In this document: in pieces, positions 36,501 through 47,039 of the stretch
Layout of the letters: each line of letters starts with the position of its first letter
Position numbering within the stretch: position 1 is the first letter of the stretch
Made by a program: the position numbers and the translations under genes
The notes under the pieces: model-generated
Databases searched by the model: none
What the model was told of the DNA's origin: nothing
The model's input: only the letters and a program-made list of their open reading frames with translations
Source: Nectonema munidae
Taxonomy: Eukaryota > Nematomorpha > Nectonematoida > Nectonematidae
Length of the DNA stretch: 64,000 bases
Direction of reading: 5' to 3'
NCBI GenBank assembly: GCA_030549495.1
Contig: JAUIRK010000722.1
Location: 62,001 to 126,000, forward strand

Positions 36501-39500
36501 TTTGTCATGAATATTCCTTCCCTATTCCAAAATTTCTTTCTAGGAACCTCAATTAGTTCAAATTTTACACATGCATTCAAGAATTGATATTCAGAGATAT
36601 TTTGAAAAGAGGCGTTTCTTTTAGTAATAGCGGGCGAATTAAATCAACTTTTTATTTTAGATGGCAAACGAAGCCTAAGATGACAATTCATGGCGACATT
36701 TACTACGAGGTACACTTTTGCTTTCATACTACTTCAGCATGCGCGCCTGTACCAGCTAGGGAAGCCCAACTCGAAACCGAGCCAAATTGCACCATTCATA
36801 GATTTTATGAGAACCCGCAACGACCGCATTACAATCTTTTCCACAAACAGTCAATTTCTTGTCTTTTAGCTACATTTCTTCTTCCGCTGACTTATCTAAT
36901 GAGGCTTTTTTTCGAGCACGGCTACTATACGCCATTCATTTGTGATGAGTGCATTTTGTGTTTAGGAGTCATATCCCATATTATTCTTAATCTGTATTAT
37001 CTTGAAAATTACAGTATAAAAATAAATTGTCTTCAAATTCATTTAAAGGTCTCAACAGATTTCCTATACTTACTTTTCCCTCTGGGCATTTTATTTTAAG
37101 GGGCGGGGGTGAAGTTGGTTAGATACTTGGCGTCGCTACACAAGGTCTCGGGTTCGATCCCGCATTAGGCCTTACTTGCTTTTTGTTCGCCCCAAGTTCT
37201 GAAATTGCACCTATTCCAAGAAAACACTCCAAAGTACCGTTACTTGTGTCCAACCAACTCACTAGCCAATATCTTATGTATCTTCCAAACTATCCAGGCA
37301 AAAAAAGTGGGAGTTATGTTTCGTAAATTAATTTTTTAAGCTGGTCTGAACTTTCGTTTCTTTTTTCTTGTATAAACCGATGCATTTACCTATCCCCCAA
37401 ATTATTCTATTCTTTTAATGCTTAAAGTTAGGAATTTGTCTCTTCTTAATACCGGATGATACCGAGATCACACACCATACTTTCATTCATTTTCTTAATT
37501 CAAACGCAAACGTGATATTCTTCATGGCAGGGAAACGGATGCATTCAAAAGGTATTTAGTGTCATTTTGTTGATCTGCAAGTTTGTGACATGAATTGAAT
37601 TTTACTTTTAAAATAAATTTATCAATATTTTATTCAATATCACATTTTCTTTGAAATTATTCACAGAAATATGTTTTCCAGAACTAAGAAAGAGATTTTC
37701 ACACATCAATATATTCACTCCCAAATAATTTTTATCTCGACTAATTAATTCGGAATCGCCAAAATGGGATCCTAGCATAAATGTTTAGAATGTATAAATT
37801 GGTAAGGGTGAGGATGGTGACACCTGCGCTGTTAATTGCCATCCTGAAAATAAGGTGAGCCCTTATTCTTCAAGAAATGTTTATAAAGTAAGTCAAGCGT
37901 CTAAATAGCCATAAAGAGCAAAATTAGTCTTCCGAAACAAGTTTAGTTTAGACGACTGCAATTCTTTTCCTTCTCTAAATATTTATATTTTTATTACTTG
38001 TAGAATTTTGATATTTAAACTCGTAATCCTTAAACTATTAAAATGGCTTAGTAAATTAAAATTAACCCATTTTTTATTACTTGCTTATTCAAACAAACTC
38101 ATCTAAAATACTGTTGACATTAATTCCAAAATGAGGGTTTATTTCTGAAAATTGTGAAATCCTGTTCAATTTTCTGCCTCTTAATTCAGAATCTTTTATT
38201 CTTTAGGGCAAAGAAAATGAGCTTAAGATGAAAGAAAAGAAGCCAGGAGATCTGTCAGATGCCTTGAGGGAAGCACTGGGAATGCCAACTGGAGAAGTTT
38301 GACTTGATTAATTTTAAAATACTCGTCGGTCATACGCAACCGAATGCATTCTTAGATAAGATTCAACTACGCACCAGGAATTAGACAACTGCCCGATGGA
38401 CCATATAAAAAGATTTTTGATATTTATACTTACACGGTACACATCTACCAGCTGTGCACTTTGTGCTCAAGAAATTAGGTACGATATATAGAGGTGGGAG
38501 ATTTTCTTAGTTGCATCCTAAATACAGTAAAATTCGGATATAGCGGATGTGAAAGGACTACAATATTTATAGGATATATTCGAATTTAACATGCAAAGTA
38601 CACCGATACATTTTTGTTATCGAATAATAATTCAAAAATACGTCAACTTATAAATTTATAACACGTTTAAGACTGAATAAAGTTTTTAATGTTACTTATC
38701 AAATATTTTAGATTTTTATAAATATTTATGTAGACGCAATTTATTTAAAAAATTCGGTAATAATAGATTGCCTTGATTTTAAACAGATTGTTTTAAAACA
38801 AGCCTTTCAAACTTATCCGCCATTTGTAAAATTTCTTCGTGTTCTTGGCCAGGAAGAAAAAGTGTAAATCTTCTAATAGTCTATCTATTGCATTAAGGAC
38901 ATCTAATCTAGTTGGAACAGAAAAAGATTCGATTTCTAAATCTGAGGTAGCTTCTAAATCATTTGAATGAGTACATTGATCAGAAATTGTTTCAATTATT
39001 TCTGCATCACTTAGCGTAGCTACAATACCATCTGTATCTTTATCAATGTTAATATAATCTTGCATTGTTGGAATGTCACAAAATTTCTTTTCAAGTTGAG
39101 ACCATACATTTTAAAACTCTTCTTGTTCATTATCAATATTTTCCAAATCTTCGTTTTCAAATATCAACAAAAAAAAACCTACATTAGAATAACAATTTTG
39201 AACAGTTTTCTGCTTTACCATAGACCATGCCGGCTTTAATGCAATAAGAAGTTGGGTAAATCCCATTTTAAATTTAGATTTGCTTCAGCCGCTTCTAATC
39301 TACGTGTAGCTAAAATTTTTAATGATACCTGCATCAATTGATTTGGTAGTGAGCTATTTGTAAAAAAATATATCCGATATACACAATATATTTTGTGTTA
39401 TTTGAATTGAAAAAGTTGTCCGATATATTAAAAACCGGATCTGATATATGCAAATTTTTTTACACAAAAATATAAGAAAAAAATTTGGACTAGAATATTT

Positions 39501-42500
39501 ATCCGATATAACTGATTATCCAATATATCCTGTTTTTACTGTATATACTTATATTGGTGTAACTAGAAACAATTTTAGGATGAGCTAAATCTAAAATAAC
39601 AATACAAAATACTTCTAATTTTATGCAAATATTTTCTAAGCTTCCCTAATCAAAGTGTGGAAATTTATAAAATTATTTCCAACGTGACATTTGGCGCTCG
39701 TATTTCCAAGTTAGTTTATGACACATTCTGCGCTCCAGTCTTTTTTTTCAACAGCTCAAGCACAACGCCCACTTTGGCCCTTTCCAAAGCCACCCGTATT
39801 TACTTGGCCTTAGACTGCCACAAAATTGAAGCCAACAAGAAAGTAAATGAGCTAGTGAAAGTCTCGTATGTGATAAGTTGGAATGAAAAGGTTCATGTTT
39901 TAGAATCAACTGACTAAAAGTAAACTTAAGAATTTTTTCTATCTAACTAACTTTAAATGAACTAGCTGGTCGTTTCCAAACAACGAACCCTAAAAGCCAT
40001 TTTTCTAGATAATAACCCAGGAAGATTGTTTTGGCGGAGGTCGTGATCATTTAGGAAAAATCGTAGGGTATTATCGACGTCTTGTGTAAAAACAAGTGGT
40101 AAACATTTCTCACAAGAACAAGCTTCTTAAATTTACACTCAGATGAAAAATATGGAATTGTGGCGTCACTTAATAAAATTAAAGTATTCTGATTTTTTTA
40201 ATTCCAAAATTGCGAAGAACTATTTTATCAACGAAAGATCTTTCATGTTTTTCAACTAATTATGATTTTTGTTCCAGGTTTGCAAATTCGAATCTTTATT
40301 TAGTACACCAGATTAATGATTTATTATCTAACTACAAATTGTAATTTGCTCAAATATCAAAAGAATCATTTGTAGTGAAGCATCCGTAAATATTTAAAAT
40401 AATAAAGTTAGACAACGAGCATTTCAAAAAAGCTTAACTATTTATACATCTGAATATCGGTCACTTTGTGGCATGTCGACTGAGTTGTAAAAAATATCTG
40501 ACTAAATGCCTTATCTAACGTGGCCTTGGTGCGCTGCGAGTTGAGAGAACGCCGCCCAAACTCTCGAATGAGTAACGAGAAGGCGGTGCTTGATGGAATA
40601 ATAATCAAAGCTGCAGTACACACATAGCTCTAACCTACCTCTAACTTTGAGGCAAGTTAACTTCCTATAAAGTTGGTTTCCAGGCATCATTCTTACAAAT
40701 CGCAGGCTGTATCCCAAGTAAAGGCCGCGCGTAAAGCACAATCGCGGAGACCAAGACCCAGGCACAACTGAAAACCTGCTCAACTGTTTCGTTTTTAGAA
40801 CGCGTACCGAGTTCCACCGCCTTGGCTGATCGCAATGCAGAGGTATGGACCGCCTCCTTCGTATCCGCACCTCAAGATCGCAGGACTGAACGCGCCCATT
40901 CCCGACAACTGCATGTTCGGCTACCAGGCCGGCGGGTGGGGCAAACCTCCTGTAGACAGTTCAGGAAAGCCTCTGTATGGAGACGTCTTCAATCAGGAGT
41001 CCAGCATCGACTTGAAGGTAACACGTTCACCACTTCGCTTTATTTTTCGATTCCACAGTCCACTTGAAAAAGTGATAAATCAAAAGAATCTATTTCCCGC
41101 TAGAAGGTCCGTATTGATTTAGAGCCCTTAGATCCCTTATTTATTGATAGAACAGGCAGATAAGAATAGAGAAAAGAAAATGGCCTTATTCAATAAATAC
41201 TTCTCTAACCGATTTCAAAAATATGCCCACATACGTAATACCTTATTTTATATTTTATCGCGTGTTAAGTTCTCACTCAAGCCGTGAAGCGCTTTGAAGA
41301 AAAAGTTATTTAACAAAGTTCGTTCCTCTATATATTTTCTTTTTAAGACGCCCTCTGTAAAAATGTATTAACTTCTTGAATTAAAACTTTCTACTCGTTT
41401 CAGGCTGAGCAATGTCTTTTTTCGCGTTTGAGGTTTCATTTTATTAATGCGATAACGAAAAGTGAATAAAAATACTCACGTTGTCCTTTCTATTATAAAT
41501 AAACTAGTATAGCAATTGGACCTCAAAGCATTCTGCTTTTGCTGCGATCAACTTGCTAACTTATGGCGTCTTCCACTAAGTCAGCTTCTGCAACTCATTT
41601 ATTCCGTCGAGGTTTGCGCAATCGTGCATACATACATTTTTTGACTTATTTGTATTGATACGCGTCTGACACAAAAACATCTAGACATACGCACGCACAC
41701 ACAAATACATACATAAGTACATATAGACATTAGACGACCATCCAATGAAATACTTAAATGTCAAAACAGCGGTGTGTGCTTTTATTCAGTTGCTTTAATT
41801 ACTCTAGCGACGTTTCCGTGCATTTATCTAGTTCCTACAAAAGATTTAATGAACATTTTTACAAACTTTAGCAGGCTGAAAAGTTCAATGAAGAAATTGA
41901 GACGGTCCCTTGGGGAGAGTTTGAAAGCGACTCCGAAGACGAGGAAGAAAGCAGCACCGATGAAGAGGAGATTGCTCAGGAAATCGCCACCACCGGCCTT
42001 CTCACTCCGCAGACGTAGCCTCTTTGCTTCATTTGCGCGCGCTTCGCGTTCCGAATCACGAGAGCCAGTAGCCCCCGAAACGAGTGTCATGACGTGTTCT
42101 CATCGAGTCAACACAGTTCGCCCTGTTTGTCTCGGGGTACCTGAAAACGTTTAAAGGCTGCATGTGAAACAACGCTGTTTTCTGCGATTTAACTCATCAA
42201 AAGTTTACGTGTCTACTGAGATCTGAAGCTAAAAATGCCCGATTATAATGTATTGGTGTGGATTAGTTACTTCCCAGTTCGATGATACTTTTAGATTAAA
42301 TCGATTAGTTAATGACAGAATACTCATCAAAATTTTGAGATTATTAAATTAACCGCTTGTCCACGCGAGCTGACATTTCTGTATTTCGTCCAGCCTAAAT
42401 AATAATTCTAGAATGCAATTTTTTTAGTAAATGTAGAATAATTATTTTCTGAATTTAATATCGTCATTTTGACGCTTTGAGCACTAACATTTATTTTAAA

Positions 42501-45500
42501 TATATAATAAAAAATATGATTTCTCTCCGTGAATTTTCTTTTTGTATAATGAAGAAGTGATATAAAATTATTTGGAGGCAAATTAACCCCTGTAATATTG
42601 AAGATTGAATGACATACTATGATAGTTTAAATTTAAGACTAATTTAAAATGATTTATTTTTTTTATTCTATCAACTTTTTGTGTTTTATATTTCGCCACA
42701 AATAAAAAAGAAATCAATATACATAAGTTACTTTAATAAAAATTGTTTAAAAAATTTCTTTACGTTGCCTCCTTTGTTGTTATGTGACTTTGAGTAACTT
42801 CAACATATGTAAATAAAGAATTTTTAAAACAAATTAATGTGCACGACAATAAAATTCATAACATGAGCTTTAATTTGGTGTATCACACGTTTAATTTGGT
42901 TGAGAAATGCGAAAGTTACAGATCTTAGAAGATTTGACGAATATTAAATATAAGCAACTAAAGTAGATTGAGTGCAGACAAAGTTGGCTTGGTTGCGAAA
43001 GCATGAGAAAATGAATATAGAGAAGAAAGCTCGTTAAAAATACATATTTTCCATTGCATTGAAATGCTTGAATTTTGCCGTCTATCTTGTGTAAATAAAA
43101 GTCTCAATTGACAACGAAAATTATTTTTTTTCTAAATAAAACCTAGCTCAGTTTACTCGCCACATTCTAAATATTATTGCAATGTTTTTCAATTTGAAAA
43201 AAAATTCAAAGTTTTTCCCGCCCTTAGTTCGACTAAGATAGGAAATTAACATTGAAAAAAGTTAGCACATATGGCAAGTTTGGTTGTTTTTCAATGACCC
43301 CAAGAAAAGTTACAAGTGTTTAAAATTTTCCAACTTTGTATACTATATATAGTTGGCTAACGCTTCTCTGCATAGGAAATGCCTCCGAAGCTTTGCCAAG
43401 CTATCGATTAAAGTTGAAAAGGGAGAACATTTTGATCTTGAAATATATCTAGAAAAATAGGAGAAATATACAAAATACAGGAGATTTTTTACTTAACATT
43501 TCGGACACCACGATGTCCTTAGTCATAAGAAATGTAAATAATGCAATGCAATGCAAACACATCATTTTATTCTCCTCTTGTGCCTACGGACATCGTGGTG
43601 TCCGAAATGTTAAATTAATAATTCTCCTGCTTTCTATATTCTCGTATTTTTTCTAGATATATAAAAGGACATTGAAAAAGGGAGTAGTCGATTAGTCCTA
43701 AAAATTATGCTGCTCTTTCAAGGTTAAAAGAATTGGCCAATTCGTGAGCAGTAGGCTACCTTCTAAAGAATTATAATTATTTTTTTTATAAAAGAAACAT
43801 AATTCCTTAGAAAGTAGATAGGATTTATTTATTCCTTTCAAAAGAACCGTAATGAATCTCTTTAATTTTTTCAAGAGGCTTGGCCACACCCACTGGTATC
43901 GCGTCGACGCCATTCGGATTGGAGACCCCGGAGTCCATAGTGCTGCGCAAGAAGAAGAGCGAGGCAGACGTGGAAGGAACGGAGTCCAGTGTGGCTGTCG
44001 ATCAACAACTCTACACTCTCATTCAAGAAAAGAGCGTGACCGGCCTTGGCAAGCAGGGTATCATGGCTTCTTCGCATGTGTACGACCTACCCTCTGCCGT
44101 AAGCTCTCTTTTCTCGTACTCTCATCACGTCATCTCCTTGGCCCCTTCTTTCCAATTTTGTGTATATTCCCGCACAAATGTTTCAATCTGAAAATTGTTC
44201 CAATCAAAATTTGCGCATCGCAAATGTCACTCAAAAGAAGCGATCCTCAAAAATCGTGTACTTTTAGTAAAAAAGTAGTTTATTCTTTATCATGTGTACA
44301 TTATTGCATTTTTTTGATATTTATTCGATTATAATTTTTTATGTGATTCTAAAAATAAAAATGTAAATGGAACAAACTTCTCTCTAAATTTTCGCGGTCC
44401 AAGACCTATGAACATTAAACCAATCACATATGCAGCTTGACAAATATGAATATACGAACTTGAGAAAATAAAGGAAGAATATTAATAGCGACAAATGAAC
44501 ATTTTGTGATTAGCAAGAAAATGTAAAGGGTTAGGGATGGGTTTTCGATGTCTCTCTTTAAAGTTCTTTTGTTTTAGCAGAGCAAGAAAATGGCTCCAGG
44601 AATCTTGACTCCGATTGAGCCGAAATCGTCCTCCACAGGAGTGGACATCAGTCTGGCGCCGGAGGAGTTGGATCTGGACGCGGACGTGATGGTCGCGAAG
44701 TATGAAGAGACTCTAAAAGCAGCTAAGCGCGGCGGCTCCTCTACCGCTAACGCCATTGTGCCTGGGCACAACAGCCACCGAGTGATTGACGTACCGGACG
44801 ATGAAGAGGACGACGTGGTGTTCGACAAAAGCGTCAACGCTTCCAAGGCGGTAACATTCTTTCGTAGTGATCTTCTTGGAGTTGGGGCCAGCACCGCCAA
44901 GCGCTCTCTCTTTCTTCATCAAGATAAAATCAAGGATTCTCTCTATTATGACTTATCTGAGATTTTTTTGCGGGGTGTAAGAGGAAACTCTTTTGTCATG
45001 ATTGCAATCGATATAGGGAGGACAAGTAGATGCAGCATTAACTTGAGTTCATTAAGTAGTAGAAGTTGAGCATAATTCTTTTAAGCTTGAGAATAGCTTT
45101 CCGAATTGAGGCATTTATCGGTTACGTTTTGTCTTCAAAGTTGGGGACGTATTTTTGTTAGTCATCAAGATTAGAACAGCAAGATTGGTGAATATGTCTT
45201 TTATATCGATGTTATGCTTTTGTAGTAGCCGTGTTAGTTGTTTGTGATTTAAGTTTTAAACTTTTTGATATTTGGTTAGAACTGAGAACTTGTTTGTCCA
45301 AAGCAGGGATCGGTAAAGTGGTCGATAACAGATCTTTAGGGGTCGATAAGATGGACAAACTTTCTAAATTGTGCTTTTTAGTAGTAATAAATCTCTCTTT
45401 TCTTTTAAAGCATAGCTTAGGACATTGTATAGTATAAGATATATGAAACATTTTTGGTTTGTATTTTTTCTCTCAATTGTTGGACGTTGAAAACATTTCT

Positions 45501-45959
45501 TTGTGGGGTTGGGGTCGATGTGAAGACAAATGTTTTATGAAGGGGTCGATAGGTAGAAAAGTTTGCCAATCCCTGGTCTAAAGACTCAAAACCCTTGAAT
45601 TGAATACAACTCTATTGTTTCAAGAATGTTTTTATTTCTTAACAAAAAATGATACATTGGAATTCATCAAGTTTCTCAGTTCTTGACCAAAACAAACATA
45701 ATAGTCTAATGTTGTGTCTCCAGTGCGCCCTTTCTTTTTCATCATCTAATCTAAGCTCTAAACCTTCAATACCTAACTTAATACTAAGGATTCTTTTATT
45801 TGCTCACCACTGTCTTCTCAAAATGACTTATTTGAGATCTTTAAACATTATTATGTCCTATTTAAAATTTATTTTCTTCAGAACAAAAGAAGGAAAGGAT
45901 TTTCTGAAAAAGGTGGAGAAAGAGCAACATCTAAAAAATTCAAGGAGTTCAAGTTTTAA
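24563..45959 (+). CDS. SF3B2: Splicing factor 3B subunit 2 (SF3B2/SAP145), 14 exons
   Basis: Exons: 24563-24656, 26727-26959, 29921-30151, 30340-30516, 33997-34149, 34503-34655, 35631-35731, 36661-36709, 38207-38296, 40799-41017, 41875-42014, 43876-44098, 44581-44850, 45882-45959. All joins keep phase, giving 736 residues. SF3B2 is part of SF3b in the U2 snRNP and helps anchor U2 at the intron branch site in the nucleus. Landmarks: KIPPVLEKALLLK in exon 1 (human KIPQALEKILQLK); a basic RRKRKKKKK stretch in exon 3; MNRLSVAELKQLV and VVEMHDVTAQDPKLL in exon 5, SVPVPRHWCFKRKYL in exon 6 and GKIDIDYQKLHDAFF in exon 7 (DUF382 region, about residues 250-390); EKKPGDLSDALREALGMP in exon 9 and VPPPWLIAMQRYGPPPSYP in exon 10 (PSP region); LAPEELDLD in exon 13; and the invariant-looking C-terminus KKFKEFKF. 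Human SF3B2 is 895 residues; this model lacks the N-terminal SAP and proline-rich part. Exons 1 and 2 are the least certain. Exon 12 uses an AAG acceptor. Confidence 0.93.
25313..25332 (+). repeat. hAT-type terminal inverted repeat remnant
   Basis: CAGTGGTTCTCAACCACGGG is a classic hAT-type (Charlie-like) terminus. No matching right end was found downstream, so the extent is unknown. It lies in SF3B2 intron 1. Confidence 0.4.
25875..25945 (+). repeat. tRNA-like (pol III promoter-like) segment, possible SINE head
   Basis: An A-box-like stretch (GAGCTATTGGTAGAAGC, 25878-25894) is followed by a perfect B-box GGTTCGATTCC at 25919-25929. No acceptor or anticodon stem can be folded by eye, so this is not a functional tRNA. 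A 59-codon open frame covers the segment and ends near 26054, preceded by an acceptor-like TTTTACAG, but it has no family resemblance and I do not treat it as an exon. Confidence 0.4.
27420..28110 (+). mobile_element. Decayed hAT transposon, ZBED5/GTF2IRD2-like family
   Basis: Plus-strand frames parallel the element at 6985-7974 in the opposite orientation: a FLKPGKLKRHLEMKQSS zinc-finger-type segment (27500-27560), then LLLPCCKDI near 27735-27755 matching LILPCCKDI of the other copy, then FPVKRYRHKAN against LPVKGYRxKAN. Stops and frameshifts interrupt it. It lies in SF3B2 intron 2, and boundaries are approximate. Confidence 0.6.
28150..28575 (+). repeat. Dispersed repeat family A, copy 2 (partial)
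   Basis: The block TTAGAAGACTCATTGGTAAT near 28207 matches TTAGAAGACTTATTGGCAAT near 59845. The following block GGTGGATTGATCACTC near 28354 matches 13108 and 60327, and ATGGGTCTATGAATTGAC near 28543 matches GGGTCTATGAATTGAC in copy 1. It lies in SF3B2 intron 2. Confidence 0.6.
29102..29463. mobile_element. 362-bp insertion flanked by a 13-bp target-site duplication
   Basis: ACACCATTCTAAA occurs at 29089-29101 and again at 29464-29476. The DNA between is more GC-rich than its surroundings and has no open frame. A duplication of this length points to target-primed insertion, as for a SINE or short LINE tail, but no clear pol III boxes or A-tail were found, so the class is open. The right edge lies about 445 bases upstream of SF3B2 exon 3. 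Confidence 0.55.
30856..31026 (+). mobile_element. tRNA-derived SINE, copy 1
   Basis: It aligns over about 170 bases with the copy at 37101-37272. The head has A-box-like GTTAGATACTTGGC near 30874 and B-box-like GGCTTCGATCC at 30905-30915. The shared tail includes TTGCACCT and ends near CACTAATCAATAT. It lies in SF3B2 intron 4. Internal stems do not pair as in a working tRNA. Confidence 0.7.
31212..32788 (-). mobile_element. hAT transposon, ZMYM1-like transposase remnant
   Basis: The ends are TAAGAGCGTAGAC at 31212 and, on the opposite strand from 32788, CAGGGGCGTAGACTGCGG. They are flanked by GTATGAAC (31204-31211) and GAATGAAC (32789-32796), an 8-base duplication with one mismatch, as expected for hAT elements. 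A minus-strand frame at 31492-31701 contains LLLVCPVTSRECERIFFAL, which resembles the C-terminal dimerisation domain of ZMYM1-type hAT transposases (LLLTLPVTTASCERSFSAL). Upstream parts are broken. A G tract of about 11 lies near 32742. The element sits in SF3B2 intron 4. Confidence 0.7.
32994..33892 (-). mobile_element. Tc1/mariner-superfamily element, internally deleted
   Basis: The 899-bp element is flanked by TA at 32992-32993 and 33893-33894. Its inverted ends share CCACAAAGTCTTTAGACAA (left CAGGGTATCCCACAAAG; right, reversed, TTAGTGTCCACAAAGTC). Autonomous relatives are about 1.3 kb. It lies in SF3B2 intron 4 on the strand opposite to the gene. Confidence 0.85.
33129..33718 (-). pseudogene. 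Tc1/mariner transposase pseudogene
   Basis: Translation starts at an ATG ending at 33718 (MITPQEKVQRVSWFIETKSD) and reaches an in-frame stop near 33607; the main open part is 33129-33605. It holds the second helix-turn-helix region (SGRPRISEEDIERVRQSF, SPTKSIRTASVQLQLARSTI), LLQALKSDDKPKR, and the first catalytic block FSDEATFHVFGKHNKHNARI with its aspartate. It then jumps from EHERDSPD to the C-terminal RTWTEIEYCLDVLRATNGAH, so the second and third acidic catalytic residues are lost through an internal deletion. The family is arthropod-rich as I recall, but horizontally mobile. Confidence 0.85.
37101..37272 (+). mobile_element. tRNA-derived SINE, copy 2
   Basis: The head has A-box-like TTGGTTAGATACTTGG (37115-37130) and a perfect-looking B box GGTTCGATCC at 37151-37160. 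The rest aligns with copy 1 at 30856-31026, ending near CACTAGCCAATAT. It lies in SF3B2 intron 8, starting directly after TTTTATTTTAAG. No clear target duplication was found. Confidence 0.75.
38525..39541 (-). mobile_element. Tigger/pogo-like DNA transposon remnant
   Basis: The 1,017-bp element has inverted ends CAGTAAAATTCGGATATA at 38525 and, reversed from 39541, CAGTAAAAACAGGATATA, flanked by TA on both sides, as in Tigger/pogo elements. A minus-strand open stretch at 38793-39065 is acidic and ends in VLNAIDRLLEDL, resembling the C-terminal tail of Tigger/jerky-type transposases. The catalytic part is missing or unrecognisable. It lies in SF3B2 intron 9. Confidence 0.75.
43443..43662. repeat. 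Palindromic MITE with about 75-bp inverted ends
   Basis: Left end ATATATCTAGAAAAATA and right end reversed ATATATCTAGAAAAAATA begin long inverted arms that include AACATTTCGGACACCACGAT on the left and its complement on the right. The loop holds ATGCAATGCAATGCAAA. No coding. It sits in SF3B2 intron 11, about 210 bases before exon 12, and would fold into a strong hairpin in the pre-mRNA. Confidence 0.8.
45304..45575. mobile_element. hAT-type MITE, 272 bp
   Basis: Inverted ends CAGGGATCGGTAAAGTGG and, reversed, CAGGGATTGGCAAACTTTT are flanked by GTCCAAAG (45296-45303) and GTCTAAAG (45576-45583), an 8-base duplication with one mismatch. No coding. It lies in SF3B2 intron 13. Confidence 0.75.
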
Positions 45960-46034
45960 TTCTCCCTTTCCTCAGTCTTTTGAAGAATCAATGGCGAAGA
46001 GATTTTCATTTTATTTACTTTATGATAAGCACTC

Positions 46035-46040
46035 AATAAA
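46035..46040 (+). promoter_or_regulatory. Candidate poly(A) signal of SF3B2
   Basis: AATAAA lies 75 bases after the SF3B2 stop codon at 45957-45959. Confidence 0.5.
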
Positions 46041-46719
46041 TTGTCTTTTTTATCCCAATTTCCAGAGAGTTGAAGCAAAAGAGCGAAGAAAAGGAACTTG
46101 TACTGTTTTGTTTTAATTTTGGCGGAATCCTTAATACTCGTGGGAAGTATTAGTTGGTGTTTGTGTCATGAACTCGATGGGCGTGTGTGCATTAGGGATG
46201 GTGTTACCTTAAAAATTAATTGAGTTAATGTAAAAAATGTGTTCATCATTTAACATGCGTCGACATTGCAAATTACCTGTTATGGTGTATTGATAATAAT
46301 AATAATAATAGGAATCGGTATAGCCAAAAAGTAATAAAATTTACCAAAATTGAAATGCATGAACTCATTTATAACATGAACAAATATAAAAATTTTACCA
46401 TCCAATTTATCGCGAAATTTATTTTCTTAAATAATAATATTTTTTCCTTTGAAGCTTGTATAAATAATGTATAAGCAACACTTTAATTCACCCAATGGAT
46501 CCTGGTAAACATATACAAATAGTACTTAATACCCATTGAGACTCTCCGAATAAAAATCCTGACTACTTCACTGTATTGTATACATCTTTGGCAGGCACAT
46601 CTGGTCTCATTCTAGCTTTATGATATTTTTCAATAGAGTTGAAAAACTACAGCTCTATTCGAGTAGTACATAATTTTTTTAAGAGCTTAAGAATTTTAGA
46701 GTAATTTTGCTTTTAACTA

Positions 46720-46880
46720 ATAACATAATTGTATTTAATATTGTACATAATTGTTGAAGGTAATGTATTCACTTCGCAAAGAAACGGTCTTACTCCAGAA
46801 GTCGGAGAAAAACGAAGGTTTGTAAATTTCAACTTGAAAATTTTTAATTTGCTCGATATAGATTATATTCTAAGTACTGC
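46720..46880 (+). mobile_element. hAT transposase C-terminal fragment
   Basis: The frame contains EGNVFTSQRNGLTPEVGEKR followed by FVNFNLKIF, resembling the conserved end of the hAT dimerisation domain (AGNIYTSKRNRL then LFLKYNL). It is an isolated fragment without visible termini. A (TAA/AAT)n microsatellite lies upstream near 46290-46310. Confidence 0.5.
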
Positions 46881-47039
46881 GATTCTAGGTCTCCTTAAAC
46901 ATCATTGGTACCTTTAATCTATAGGAAAATAAAACTGAGATAACTCTATTTTTATGATATAAAAACTGCACAAAATGTAAGGGTTGGAGTAATCGTGAAG
47001 AAAGAAATTAAATTCTTACATAAAAAATGTCCTAGCGCC

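Noticed and set aside
37101-37180. Possible functional tRNA gene
   Set aside because: The A and B boxes are good, but acceptor and anticodon stems do not pair, and a second diverged copy exists at 30856, which fits a SINE.
40511-40870. 119-residue minus-strand frame
   Set aside because: Its upstream end runs antisense through SF3B2 exon 10. The rest is discussed as a GC-rich island, but the frame as a whole is not credible as a gene.
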